A stretch of 64,000 nt of DNA from Bacteroidota bacterium. Lineage in GTDB: Bacteria; Bacteroidota; Bacteroidia; Chitinophagales; Chitinophagaceae. A program made the position numbers and the translations under genes. Location: the NCBI GenBank assembly GCA_018267965.1, contig JAFDXK010000007.1, forward strand, positions 1-64,000. Direction: 5' to 3'. Below, piece after piece: positions 1-9,651 of the stretch. The first letter of the stretch is position 1; each line of letters begins with the position of its first letter. A model generated the notes under the pieces. The model was not told the DNA's origin. It was given only the letters and a program-made list of their open reading frames with translations, and searched no databases.

Positions 1-1191
1 TGGAGTGGTCCTTCATTTAGTTCTACTCTGCAAAACCCTGCTATCAGTTCTGCACAACCATCTGCTTCAGGAGATTACATTCTCACAGCTACACTCAATG
101 GTTGTGTAATAAAAGATACAGTCAACGTTATAGTTAACCCTATTCCTGCTGCACCAACGCTCTCTGCAAATACACCTGTTTGTACAGGGCAGGATCTGCA
201 ATTAACAGGCACCTCTGTTAGTGGCGCGTCTTTCTCTTGGACAGGGCCGGGTGGATTTACCAGTTCATTGCAAAACCCTGTTCGTACTAATGCTACAACT
301 GCCATGGCAGGTCAATACACGGCTCATGTTACAGCTGCCGCATGTGTATCTGCAGATGCAGCTGTAAATGTAACAGTGGTTCCTGCACCTAATATACTCA
401 TGTACCTCAGCCCTAACGACAGCATCTGCCAGGGCAGCACGGTTAACTTCTCTACCAATGTTACCAATGCAGGCACAGGCGCTACATATAAATGGTTTAA
501 AAACAACAGTCCGATAACAGGTGCTACCAACAGCACATACAGCACCAATACTGCTGCCGATTATGATAGCTTCTTCTGCACCATCACCAGCAACGGTACT
601 TGTGCCAGTGCCTATACCGATAGCAGCACGAGTATCACGATGAGGGTATTCCCTTGGTTAGCTCCTGCTGTTAGCATAACTTCCAATCCAACTACACCTG
701 TTAAAAAGGGCGACCTTATCAACTTTACTGCTACACCTGTTAATGGTGGCAATACACCACGCTACCAATGGAAGCGCAATAATAAAGATGTAGTAGGTGC
801 CATCAGCAATGTTTGGGGTGCTTATACATTAGACGACCGTGATACGATTTGCGTAGTACTCACCAGCAGCTACCTCTGTCCGCAACCGCCAACCGCTAAA
901 AGCAATTGCATTATAGCGAGTGTAAATACTACAAGTATCACAGGCATCAACTGGCAAAACAATCCTCCGAATGTATATCCAAACCCAACGAGAGAAAAAC
1001 TCATCATTGAGGGTATTACAAAAGGAACAACAATACAGTTGATGGATGTATTGGGAAGGATACTCATCTCTCAAACAGCAACAAACGAAACAGAACTACT
1101 GAACACTAGTCAACTGGCACAGGGTAATTACCTATTGCAGTTAAGAGATAAAGACAATAACACCGTGACTGTAAAAATTACCAGGGATTAA
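1..1191 (+). CDS. Ig-like repeat protein with T9SS type A sorting domain (5' partial)
   Basis: The frame is open from base 1, so the N-terminus and signal peptide lie outside the window. The visible 396 residues contain Ig/PKD-like repeats: the motif W(S/T)GPxxFxSxLQNP occurs at about bases 1-48 and again at 238-283, each followed by a beta-rich stretch ending in a Cys-containing strand. The last ~75 residues form a typical T9SS type A sorting domain, starting with YPNPT near base 973, then LMDVLGR and a final VKITRD. Such proteins are exported across the outer membrane and attached to the cell surface or released. Ig-like repeats suggest adhesion or a structural surface role, but no catalytic domain is visible in this part. 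Confidence 0.85.
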   Translation, partial: WSGPSFSSTLQNPAISSAQPSASGDYILTATLNGCVIKDTVNVIVNPIPAAPTLSANTPVCTGQDLQLTGTSVSGASFSWTGPGGFTSSLQNPVRTNATTAMAGQYTAHVTAAACVSADAAVNVTVVPAPNILMYLSPNDSICQGSTVNFSTNVTNAGTGATYKWFKNNSPITGATNSTYSTNTAADYDSFFCTITSNGTCASAYTDSSTSITMRVFPWLAPAVSITSNPTTPVKKGDLINFTATPVNGGNTPRYQWKRNNKDVVGAISNVWGAYTLDDRDTICVVLTSSYLCPQPPTAKSNCIIASVNTTSITGINWQNNPPNVYPNPTREKLIIEGITKGTTIQLMDVLGRILISQTATNETELLNTSQLAQGNYLLQLRDKDNNTVTVKITRD

Positions 1192-1217
1192 ATAACCATA
1201 TAATTATTAGGTACTTA

Positions 1218-1246
1218 ATGCCGGCAAGTTTTAACTTCGCCGGCAT
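1218..1246. terminator. Long stem-loop after the T9SS gene
   Basis: The arms ATGCCGGC and GCCGGCAT enclose a further pairing AAGTT/AACTT with one bulged C. The hairpin sits 27 bases after the stop codon and only 11 bases before the next start codon. There is no clear U-run, so it could be a weak terminator or a leader structure of the downstream gene. Confidence 0.45.
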
Positions 1247-1257
1247 AATCATTTATA

Positions 1258-2046
1258 ATGCTTTCATTAGACCTTACAGGCAAAATAGCATTGGTAGCGG
1301 GTAGTACACAAGGCATTGGTTTTGCCAGTGCACAGGAATTGGCCGCATTAGGTGCGAATTGTGTTTTAATAGCGCGTAACGAATCTGCCCTGAAAGAAGC
1401 TGTTTCAAAATTGGATAGTTCAAAAGGACAAAAGCACAGCTATTTGGTAGCTGATTTCTCGGACCCTAAAAATGTGGAAGCTGTAGCGTCTTCTTTTGTA
1501 GACAGTAATACAGTTCATATACTTATCAATAATAGTGGCGGCCCTGCCGCCGGCCCTGCTAATGAAGCAAAACCTGAACAATTCCTTCAAGCATTTCAAC
1601 AACATTTAATATGTAACCATATACTTGCTACTTTGGTTATACCAGGCATGAAATCAGCAGGATACGGAAGGATTATTAATGTAATATCTACCTCGGTAAA
1701 GATTCCGTTGAAAAATCTGGGCGTTTCTAATACTATTCGTGGTGCTGTAGCCAGCTGGGCCAAGACCATGGCTAATGAACTGGCAACATTTGGCATCACG
1801 GTTAATAATGTATTGCCTGGGGCTACAGCCACAGCTCGTCTGGAAAATATCATTAATAATAAAGTGAATAAAACAGGCGCCAGCCTTGATGAAGTAGAAA
1901 AAGAGATGCTGGAGGAAATTCCTGCCAAACGCTTTGGTAAACCTGAAGAGATAGCCGCTATGATAGCCTTCCTGTCTACACCGGCAGCTGCTTATGTAAA
2001 TGGTACCAGTATACCTGTAGATGGCGGAAGGACGGGAAGTATTTAA
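1258..2046 (+). CDS. SDR-family protein with altered catalytic residues
   Basis: 262 residues with a Rossmann fold of the short-chain dehydrogenase type. The N-terminal nucleotide motif is VAGSTQGIG (about residues 14-22), close to TGxxxGIG. NNSGG replaces the usual NNAG (about 91-95), and the C-terminus ends in the usual VDGGR. The Ser of the tetrad is present in INVISTS (about 140-146). Where YxxxK is expected the sequence reads LGVSNTIRGAV, so Tyr aligns with Ser and Lys with Arg. This matches a known BKR-like SDR subgroup that lacks the standard active site. It may be annotated as 3-oxoacyl-ACP reductase, but that activity is doubtful. It stands alone between the T9SS gene and the respiratory operon. 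Confidence 0.8.
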   Translation: MLSLDLTGKIALVAGSTQGIGFASAQELAALGANCVLIARNESALKEAVSKLDSSKGQKHSYLVADFSDPKNVEAVASSFVDSNTVHILINNSGGPAAGPANEAKPEQFLQAFQQHLICNHILATLVIPGMKSAGYGRIINVISTSVKIPLKNLGVSNTIRGAVASWAKTMANELATFGITVNNVLPGATATARLENIINNKVNKTGASLDEVEKEMLEEIPAKRFGKPEEIAAMIAFLSTPAAAYVNGTSIPVDGGRTGSI

Positions 2047-2279
2047 AAAAGCCAAACAAAATATGGTAATTTTTTGAGCTTTTTTAGCACTGACAATAAA
2101 ATGACAATGATAAATTATTGTATTTAAAATATCCGCTGAAACCCGCACCAGTATTGAAAAACATTTTTTAATAAATGTGTATAAACTTTCAGCATAGTGT
2201 TGTATTTTCGCCCACGCTTTGTCTAAAAGGAACGTTAATTTTCAAAAAATTATTCCTAGTGTCAGAATATATTAAGCCG

Positions 2280-3539
2280 ATGTTACGGAGTATAGCTAAA
2301 GGTATTACAGTATTAGTTATAACCCTGTTCGCAACCAATCTTACCGCAATAGCCGCACCCGATGGTAAGGCTATCTTCATGTCAAACTGTGCGAGTTGTC
2401 ACAACCCGCTGAAAGATGCCACAGGCCCTGCATTGAAAGGTGTAGATGGCCGCGTGCCAAGCAAAGAATGGTTGTATGACTGGGTGCATAACCCGTCTGC
2501 TATGATCGCTAAAGGCGATAAGCATGCAACAGAATTATTTGACAAGTGGAAGCCTACTGTAATGACTTCTTTCCCAAGTTTGTCGAAAGAAGAAATTGAT
2601 GCGGTAGTTACTTATGTAAATTCTGTAGAAGATAAGAAGAAAGGTCCTGAACCTACTCCTGGTACAGAAACCAAAGAAGCTCCGGGCAACAACTGGATAT
2701 ACAGTCTTGTAACAATTATATTATTAGCACTTGCTTTCATCCTATGGCGTGTAAACAGCGGCCTGAAGCGTGTTGCTAACGAAAAAGACGGCGTACAAAA
2801 CACAAAAGAAATTCCTTTCTGGCGCAATAAAGTAGTTATTGCCCTTTTCTCAATCACAGTATTTATCATGGCAGGTTACTGGCTGGTAAATGGTGCTGTA
2901 GAAATGGGCCGCCAACAAAATTATCAGCCGTTACAACCGATATTCTACTCTCACAAAGTGCACGCTGGTATCAACCAGGTGAACTGTTTGTATTGCCACG
3001 CAGGTGCTGAGAAGAGCCGCCAGGCAATGATACCTTCTACCAATGTATGTATGAACTGTCACAAACAGATCAAAGAATACACAGGTGCAGAAGAGCATCC
3101 GCTGATGACTGCTGAAGGCGAGAAAATAGATGGTACTGCAGAAATTCAAAAGCTGTATGCTTATGCCGGATGGGATCCTGCTAAGAAAGAATACAAACGC
3201 AAACCAAATGGCGAAATAGATGCTAAACCTGTTCAGTGGGTTAAGATTCACAACCTGCCTGACCATGTTTACTTCAACCACTCTCAGCACGTAGCGGTAG
3301 GTAAAGTACAATGCCAACGCTGCCATGGTACTATACAAGAGATGGATGAGGTGTACCAATTCTCGCCATTGTCTATGGGCTGGTGTATCAACTGCCACCG
3401 CCAGACAGAGGTGCAATTCACTGCAAACAATTATTATACAATATTTAAGAAATATCACGAAGAAATAAAATCAGGTAAACGTACCGGTGTAACTGTTGAA
3501 GAGATAGGTGGTACAGAGTGTCAGAAATGTCACTATTAA
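2280..3539 (+). CDS. actA: Alternative complex III multihaem cytochrome c subunit ActA
   Basis: ActA carries electrons from quinol oxidation to the downstream cytochrome carrier or oxidase. The start chosen at 2280 gives a clear signal peptide (residues 1-25) and a 419-residue protein; an in-frame start at 2175 would add an unlikely tail. Six CxxCH haem sites are visible: 37-41, 236-240, 257-261, 345-349, 369-373 and 414-418. The first lies in a separate N-terminal monohaem cytochrome c domain (about 25-115), followed by two membrane segments (about 139-157 and 184-203) and the pentahaem domain. The classical ActA is described as pentahaem, so the fused sixth site is notable. It is the first gene of actABCDEF-coxBA. 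A possible promoter element TATTTTCG lies at 2202-2209. Confidence 0.93.
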   Translation: MLRSIAKGITVLVITLFATNLTAIAAPDGKAIFMSNCASCHNPLKDATGPALKGVDGRVPSKEWLYDWVHNPSAMIAKGDKHATELFDKWKPTVMTSFPSLSKEEIDAVVTYVNSVEDKKKGPEPTPGTETKEAPGNNWIYSLVTIILLALAFILWRVNSGLKRVANEKDGVQNTKEIPFWRNKVVIALFSITVFIMAGYWLVNGAVEMGRQQNYQPLQPIFYSHKVHAGINQVNCLYCHAGAEKSRQAMIPSTNVCMNCHKQIKEYTGAEEHPLMTAEGEKIDGTAEIQKLYAYAGWDPAKKEYKRKPNGEIDAKPVQWVKIHNLPDHVYFNHSQHVAVGKVQCQRCHGTIQEMDEVYQFSPLSMGWCINCHRQTEVQFTANNYYTIFKKYHEEIKSGKRTGVTVEEIGGTECQKCHY

Positions 3540-3614
3540 TCTGGTAATATTTTAAGAGATAGTTCTAAAGAACATAAAAATTATTCGGAAACATTTTATA
3601 CCGAATCGAACCGT

Positions 3615-6600
3615 ATGAGTCAAAAACAATATTGGAAGGGCCTGGAAGAGTTGCAAAATACTGCAGCCCATCAAGAGGTGGTTGACAATGAGTTTAAAGA
3701 ACCATTGCCGGGTATAAGCGACAGCTTGCTTGATGCTACCACTCCCCGCCGCGACTTTTTGAAATTCTTAGGTTTCAGCACTGTAGCCGCTACATTGGCT
3801 GCAAGCTGCGAAATGCCTGTGCGTAAAGCGATACCTTATGCCATTAAGCCAGAAGATATCGTGCCGGGTGTTCCTAATTATTATGCATCTACGTTTGTTG
3901 ATGGCGGCGATTATTGCGCTATCGTTATCAAAACACGTGACGGACGCCCGATAAAAGTAGAAGGTAATACATTATCATCTATCACAAAAGGAAGTACATC
4001 TGCACGTGTGCAGGCTTCTGTATTAAACCTTTATGATAAGGCTCGTCTTCGCCAACCAATGATGGATGGTAAAGAAGCAACTTTTGATGCGATAGACCGC
4101 GGCTTGCAATCTGCACTGGCATCAAATACAAAGCCTGTTTACCTCATCAGTTCTACTATCATCAGCCCTACCAGTAAAGAAGTAATCAACCAGTTCTTAG
4201 CTAAATATCCTAACGCAAAACACATCGTTTATGATGCAGTATCATACAGCGGTATGTTGTTAGCTAATGAAGCATCTTATGGCAAACGTGCATTGCCTTC
4301 TTATCATTTTGATAAGGCAAAAACAATAGTAAGCCTCGGTGCAGATTTCTTAGGTACATGGTTAGCTCCTGTTGAATTCTCAAAACAATACAGTGCGGGT
4401 CGTAAAGTGACAGCGAAAAACCTGGAAATGTCTAAACATTACCATGTTGAATCGATGCACACGATTACCGGTGCTTCTGCAGATATGCGTGCTACATGCA
4501 AACCAAGTGAAATGGGCGCAGTAGCGGTTGCATTATACAATGCAGTGAACGGAACTGCTCCATCATTGCCAAGTAAAAAATTAAACGAACTCGTTACCAA
4601 AGCTGCTGCCGACCTGAAGAAAGGTAACGGTATGGTAGTTTGCGGTTCTAACGATGTAAATATCCAGACAGTAGTAAATGCTATCAACAGTGCTATTAAT
4701 GCAAATGGCACTACTATCAACTGGGCAGTAACAAGTAATTACAAAGCAGGTATCGATTCTGATATCGTTGCAGCTACTGAAGCAATGGCTAAAGGTGAAG
4801 TTGGCGCTGCAATGATACTTGGCGTGAACCCTGCTTATGAAATAGGAAAGAAATTTGCTGATGCGTTGAAAAATGTTCCGGTGCGTGTGTCTTTTGCAGA
4901 TCGCATGGACGAAACAGCGCAGCTTTGTAACTATGTAGTTCCTGATCACAACTACCTTGAAAGTTGGGGTGATGCGGAACCTAAAACTGGTTACTACAGT
5001 TTGATGCAACCGGGTATTGCACCGTTGTTCAAAACACGTGCATACCAGGATAGCCTTTTAGCATGGTCTGGCAGCACTACTACATACGGTGATATGTGGA
5101 AGAACTACTGGACGACTAAATTAGGCGGCCAGTCAAACTTTGATAAAGCATTACAAGATGGTATCGTAGAACCTGCAGGCGAAATGCCAATGGGTGGTGG
5201 TACTTTCGCAGGTAATATAGCAAATGCTACTGCTGCCATTGCTGCTATGAAGCCTACTTCAGGCATGGAGGTTGTAGTGTATCAGAAAGTATCTATCGGT
5301 CATGGTGGTGCATGGAGCAACAACCCATGGTTGCAGGAAATGCCTGACCCGATAACTAAAGCAACTTGGGACAACTACGCTTGCGTATCTCCTAAAAAAG
5401 CTAAAGAACTTGGCGAAGAACTGACAGGTATTACAGAAGTTGTTACCAAGAAAAGAGTAATCAAATTAGAAGCTAACGGACAAACTTTAATGTTGCCAAT
5501 AGTTGTTGTGCCTGGTATGCACAATGATGTAGTGGCTGTAGCATTAGGTTACGGACGCGACGCACAAATAGGACGTGCTGGTGCAAGTGGTACAGACAAA
5601 CTGAAAGGTGATTTCGGTGGTAAAAATGCTTATCCGCTGGTAGGTTACAATGGCCAAACATTTACCTATAATGCTGCTGCGAAAATTGAAAAAACAGATG
5701 CTACTTATGAAGTAGGTATCACGCAGACACACCATAGCTACGAAGGCCGTCCGATAATACATGAATTTACACTCGAAGAATTCAGTAAAGACCCTAACGC
5801 TTTATTGAAAGAACGCGGTGAAGAAATAGCTAAGTATTCTGTAGTGCCTTGGGGCGAACATGAAGCGCACGGTGAGAAGAAAGAAGAATTAGCAACACAA
5901 GAAGTAGAAGAAGGTTTCCGTAAAGAAGGTACGCTGTATCCTAACTATGAGCACATGGGCATCCATTGGGGTATGTCTATAGACCTGACAGCTTGTACGG
6001 GTTGTGGTGCTTGTGTGGTAGGTTGTATGGCAGAGAACAACATCTCTGTTGTAGGTAAAACACACGTACTGAAATCTCAGGAAATGCATTGGTTGCGTAT
6101 CGACCGTTATTTCAGTGGTATGCCTGATGATCCGGATACAATCCAGACAGTGTTCCAGCCGATGATGTGCCAACACTGCGATAACGCTCCTTGTGAAAAC
6201 GTTTGTCCTGTATCTGCTACCAACCACAGCAGTGAAGGTCTCAACCAAATGGCTTATAACCGTTGTATCGGTACTAAATATTGTGCGAACAACTGTCCTT
6301 ATAAAGTACGTCACTTCAACTGGATGGACTGGAACGGTGCAGACTGCTTCGATGATAACCAATACGAAGATGGTCGCCGCGATGACCTGAACGATGATTT
6401 GACACGCATGGTGTTGAACCCTGACGTTACAGTTCGTAGCCGTGGTGTAATGGAAAAATGTTCTTTCTGCGTACAACGTTTACAAGATGCTAAACTGACT
6501 GCTAAGAAAGAAGGCCGTCCGGTAAAAGACGGAGAAGCTAAGACTGCGTGTCAACAAGCTTGTGCTTCTGATTGTATCGTGTTTGGTAATGTGAACGATC

Positions 6601-6770
6601 CTGAAAGTGAAATTTCAAAAATCAGGAAAGACAACAAGGAACGCGTATTCTATGTACTGGAGCAAATACATACTTTACCTAACGTAAACTACTTATCAAA
6701 AATCCGTAACACGGATGAGATATGGGCAGGTAACGAAGAGAAAGATGGCTTGTATAAAGCGCATATTTAA
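3615..6770 (+). CDS. actB: Alternative complex III subunit ActB (molybdopterin-like domain fused to Fe-S domain)
   Basis: 1051 residues. The N-terminus has the YWKGLEEL motif and a twin-arginine-like segment (RRDFLKFLG, about 45-53) followed by a hydrophobic stretch, the extended TAT-type leader seen in this family. The middle part (about 60-760) resembles molybdopterin oxidoreductases; ActB proteins generally have this fold without a bound cofactor. The last third is a ferredoxin-like subunit with four Cys clusters: CTGCGACVVGC, CQHCDNAPCENVC, CANNC and CSFC/CQQACASDC, expected to bind three 4Fe-4S clusters and one 3Fe-4S. It transfers electrons from the quinol site towards the ActA haems on the periplasmic side. 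A small inverted repeat (3583-3588 with 3601-3606) precedes the gene. Confidence 0.95.
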   Translation: MSQKQYWKGLEELQNTAAHQEVVDNEFKEPLPGISDSLLDATTPRRDFLKFLGFSTVAATLAASCEMPVRKAIPYAIKPEDIVPGVPNYYASTFVDGGDYCAIVIKTRDGRPIKVEGNTLSSITKGSTSARVQASVLNLYDKARLRQPMMDGKEATFDAIDRGLQSALASNTKPVYLISSTIISPTSKEVINQFLAKYPNAKHIVYDAVSYSGMLLANEASYGKRALPSYHFDKAKTIVSLGADFLGTWLAPVEFSKQYSAGRKVTAKNLEMSKHYHVESMHTITGASADMRATCKPSEMGAVAVALYNAVNGTAPSLPSKKLNELVTKAAADLKKGNGMVVCGSNDVNIQTVVNAINSAINANGTTINWAVTSNYKAGIDSDIVAATEAMAKGEVGAAMILGVNPAYEIGKKFADALKNVPVRVSFADRMDETAQLCNYVVPDHNYLESWGDAEPKTGYYSLMQPGIAPLFKTRAYQDSLLAWSGSTTTYGDMWKNYWTTKLGGQSNFDKALQDGIVEPAGEMPMGGGTFAGNIANATAAIAAMKPTSGMEVVVYQKVSIGHGGAWSNNPWLQEMPDPITKATWDNYACVSPKKAKELGEELTGITEVVTKKRVIKLEANGQTLMLPIVVVPGMHNDVVAVALGYGRDAQIGRAGASGTDKLKGDFGGKNAYPLVGYNGQTFTYNAAAKIEKTDATYEVGITQTHHSYEGRPIIHEFTLEEFSKDPNALLKERGEEIAKYSVVPWGEHEAHGEKKEELATQEVEEGFRKEGTLYPNYEHMGIHWGMSIDLTACTGCGACVVGCMAENNISVVGKTHVLKSQEMHWLRIDRYFSGMPDDPDTIQTVFQPMMCQHCDNAPCENVCPVSATNHSSEGLNQMAYNRCIGTKYCANNCPYKVRHFNWMDWNGADCFDDNQYEDGRRDDLNDDLTRMVLNPDVTVRSRGVMEKCSFCVQRLQDAKLTAKKEGRPVKDGEAKTACQQACASDCIVFGNVNDPESEISKIRKDNKERVFYVLEQIHTLPNVNYLSKIRNTDEIWAGNEEKDGLYKAHI

Positions 6771-6845
6771 TTGAAATGAAAATGGGGGTTGCTGTAAAAA
6801 GCAATTCTTGAAAAATAAATAAAGAACTTTTACTAATAACGTGCT

Positions 6846-8285
6846 ATGCATTTAAAGTACGAATCGATTGTACGGGAACCGCTGGTAGATGGTGACAAGA
6901 CCTACGCTAATGTCACTGAAGACATCGTGCGTCCTATTGAGCAGAAACCCGGCCGTATGTGGTATGTTGGTTTCATCTTTTCGCTGATACTTTTAGGCTT
7001 CGGTGTATTCTCTGTAGTATGGGAAGTATATTGGGGTATCGGTGTATGGGGTATCAACCGTACCGTAGGTTGGGGTTGGGATATTACCAACTTCGTATGG
7101 TGGATCGGTATCGGTCACGCGGGTACACTTATCTCTGCCATCTTGTTGCTTTTCCGTCAAGGCTGGCGTACAGGTGTGAACCGTGCGGCAGAAGCGATGA
7201 CGATATTTGCGGTAATGTGCGCAGGCCAGTTCCCTATCTTCCACATGGGACGTGTATGGGATGGCTTCTGGGTATTACCATTACCAAACACTCGCGGTCC
7301 GCTATGGCCTAACTTCAACTCAGCGTTGTTGTGGGACGTGTTCGCGATCTCTACTTACTTCACAGTATCATTATTATTCTGGTATTCAGGTTTGATACCT
7401 GACTTTGCAACTATTCGCGACCGTGCTAAAACTAAGTTCCGTAAACGCATGTATGGTTTGGCTTCTTTCGGCTGGACAGGTACTGCTAAAAACTGGCAAC
7501 GTATGGAGGCACTTGCATTAGTGCTTGCAGGTTTGAGTACGCCACTGGTACTTTCAGTACACACGATAGTATCCTTTGACTTCGCCACATCGGTTATACC
7601 GGGTTGGCATACTACCATCTTCCCGCCATACTTCGTTGCGGGTGCGATATTCTCAGGTTTCGCGATGGTACAAACACTATTGATATTATCTCGCAGGATA
7701 TTGAATTTGGAAGACTATATCACTATAGGTCACCTTGAGGCAATGAACAAAGTAATTGTATTGACAGGTTCTATAGTTGGTACTGCATATCTTACTGAGT
7801 TGTTCATGTCTTGGTACAGCGGTGTGTTGTACGAACAAGAAGCGTTCAAATGGCGTATCCTCGGTCCGTACTGGTGGAGCTACTGGGCGATGATGACTTG
7901 TAACGTGGTATCGCCTCAGTTATTCTGGTTCAAAAAACTGCGTCGTAATGTGCCGTTCACATTCATCATGTCGATAGTAGTGAACATAGGTATGTGGTTC
8001 GAACGTTTTGTAATCATCGTTACTTCATTGTATCGCGATTACCTGCCAGGTAGCTGGACATACTATAGTCCAACATGGCCTGAAATCGGTTTCTATGTAG
8101 GTACGTTCGGATTGTTCTTTACTTGTTATTTCTTATTTGCTAAATATTTCCCTGTTGTTGCGGTACACGAAATCAAATTCATACTGAAAACATCAGGCGA
8201 AGGACAGAAGAAAAGAATGGATAGTATTGAGCAGAAGAGCACAGAAGAATTTTTGCACGAACAAATGGAGCATGCGCACCATTAA
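6846..8285 (+). CDS. actC: Alternative complex III membrane subunit ActC (NrfD/PsrC family)
   Basis: 479 residues with about ten hydrophobic membrane segments between residues 35 and 440, rich in Trp and Tyr, as in NrfD/PsrC polysulfide-reductase-type anchors. In the known complex III structures ActC forms a quinol-binding site near the ActB iron-sulfur clusters. The C-terminus is charged and His-rich (EQMEHAHH). It is the third gene of the act operon, 75 bases after actB and 26 bases before actD. A short hairpin (TTGCT/AGCAA) lies in the gap upstream. Confidence 0.95.
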   Translation: MHLKYESIVREPLVDGDKTYANVTEDIVRPIEQKPGRMWYVGFIFSLILLGFGVFSVVWEVYWGIGVWGINRTVGWGWDITNFVWWIGIGHAGTLISAILLLFRQGWRTGVNRAAEAMTIFAVMCAGQFPIFHMGRVWDGFWVLPLPNTRGPLWPNFNSALLWDVFAISTYFTVSLLFWYSGLIPDFATIRDRAKTKFRKRMYGLASFGWTGTAKNWQRMEALALVLAGLSTPLVLSVHTIVSFDFATSVIPGWHTTIFPPYFVAGAIFSGFAMVQTLLILSRRILNLEDYITIGHLEAMNKVIVLTGSIVGTAYLTELFMSWYSGVLYEQEAFKWRILGPYWWSYWAMMTCNVVSPQLFWFKKLRRNVPFTFIMSIVVNIGMWFERFVIIVTSLYRDYLPGSWTYYSPTWPEIGFYVGTFGLFFTCYFLFAKYFPVVAVHEIKFILKTSGEGQKKRMDSIEQKSTEEFLHEQMEHAHH

Positions 8286-8311
8286 TTTTTAAAATTGAAT
8301 TTTAAATAGAA

Positions 8312-8884
8312 ATGGCTATAAAAAAATTTGCAGTTGCATGTTACGATGACGAAGCGGTATTATTTCCTGCCGTGAAGAGCGTACGCCATAGCGGATACAA
8401 ACTGCATGACGTGTACACACCATTTGCAGTACACGGCCTTGATGTGGCAATGGGCCACAAAGAAACAGACCTTCACGTAGCAGGTTTTATATATGGTATC
8501 ACAGGTACCAGCACTGCAGTAGGTTTCATGTCCTGGATATTTACCAGCGACTGGCCTATCAACTACGGTGGTAAACCACACTGGTCTCTGCCGGCTTTCA
8601 TACCTATCACTTTCGAGTTGACGGTATTGTTTGCAGCTGTAGGTATGGTGCTTACATTCTGCTATCTGAACCAGATAATGCCGGGTGTTAAGAAACACGT
8701 TTTCCACCCACGTCAATCAGACGATTATTTTGTAATGGCTATAGAGCTGAACGACCATACTAACGAACAGGAAGTGTTGAACTTCTTAAAAGGTACAGGT
8801 GCAGTGGAAACATCAGTGCAAACTGCAGAATCTGAATGGTGGTACGGACGTTGGGACAAAAAAGAGGCTTACGAATTAGCGTAA
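8312..8884 (+). CDS. actD: Alternative complex III subunit ActD (DUF3341)
   Basis: 190 residues with two membrane helices (about 62-82 and 97-120) and a soluble N-terminal domain starting MAIKKFAVACYDDE, a pattern typical of ActD/DUF3341. The C-terminal part (DDYFVMAIELND to WWYGRWDKKEAYELA) has a compact ferredoxin-like or ACT-like pattern. ActD is a structural subunit without a cofactor. The untranslated stretch before it contains TTGAATTTTAAA, a 12-base sequence that recurs before actE. Confidence 0.93.
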   Translation: MAIKKFAVACYDDEAVLFPAVKSVRHSGYKLHDVYTPFAVHGLDVAMGHKETDLHVAGFIYGITGTSTAVGFMSWIFTSDWPINYGGKPHWSLPAFIPITFELTVLFAAVGMVLTFCYLNQIMPGVKKHVFHPRQSDDYFVMAIELNDHTNEQEVLNFLKGTGAVETSVQTAESEWWYGRWDKKEAYELA

Positions 8885-8923
8885 GTATATTTTAAACTTT
8901 GACTATTGAATTTTAAAATATTT

Positions 8924-9607
8924 ATGAACAAAACCAAAAGCATAGTAGTGGCAGGCCTGATGATGGGACTTGGACTTGCAGCATGTAACAGTGGTGACAT
9001 GCGCCGCAACCCGGGCAAAATCTACGCGCCTGATATGACCTACTCTCGTGCTTATGACGCATATACAGCTAACCCGAACTTTGCTGATAGCCAAACAAGC
9101 CGTCCACCGGTTGCAGGTACTGTAGCAATGGGACATGCATTACCTGACCATTTGATGGAAGGTGATACTAACTCATACAAAACATTTACTACTGATATGC
9201 GTTTTACCGACGCTCAGATGGAAGAAGGCCGCCGTTTATTTAATATTTATTGCGGTATCTGTCATGGCACAAACCTTGACGGTCAAGGTCCTCTGTATGC
9301 CAGCGGTAAATTTGCAGCTATGCCTGCCAATTTTAAAGATGGCAAATATTTGCACATGCCTGTAGGTACTATGTATGCAGCGGTGAAGTTTGGTAAAAAC
9401 ATGATGGGCTCTTACGCCAGCCAGTTAGATGTAAAACAACGCTGGATGATAATTGCGTACATCAAAAAAATGCAAGCTGCTAACGGTGGTGATGCCTTTA
9501 CAATGGGTATGACTGAGACACCTGCTGCAACGCAATTTGATACAGTAAAAGTTACCAAGAATACCATAATAGCTGAAAATGCTGTTAAAGTAGAAGCAAA
9601 ACATTAA
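8924..9607 (+). CDS. actE: Alternative complex III monohaem cytochrome c lipoprotein ActE
   Basis: The ATG at 8924 gives 227 residues beginning with a lipoprotein signal whose lipobox is LGLAAC (Cys about residue 21). A TTG at 8906 would add six residues and is less likely. A single haem motif CGICHG lies near residue 111, in a cytochrome c domain with a distal Met in the KNMMGSYASQL region. The C-terminal ~35 residues are low-complexity. ActE is the membrane-tethered monohaem subunit that can pass electrons to soluble cytochrome c or to the oxidase. It lies between actD and actF with short gaps. Confidence 0.93.
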   Translation: MNKTKSIVVAGLMMGLGLAACNSGDMRRNPGKIYAPDMTYSRAYDAYTANPNFADSQTSRPPVAGTVAMGHALPDHLMEGDTNSYKTFTTDMRFTDAQMEEGRRLFNIYCGICHGTNLDGQGPLYASGKFAAMPANFKDGKYLHMPVGTMYAAVKFGKNMMGSYASQLDVKQRWMIIAYIKKMQAANGGDAFTMGMTETPAATQFDTVKVTKNTIIAENAVKVEAKH

Positions 9608-9651
9608 TTAATAACAAGAAATTATAAACGTACTTCTAATAAGTAATTGCA

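Noticed and set aside
1654-2148. 164-codon open frame on the minus strand over the SDR gene
   Set aside because: It is a shadow of the SDR frame; the translated sequence has no family pattern or signal.
5889-6476. 195-codon open frame on the minus strand inside actB
   Set aside because: It lies fully antisense to the Fe-S domain of actB, has no recognisable motif, and follows from the codon bias of the real gene.
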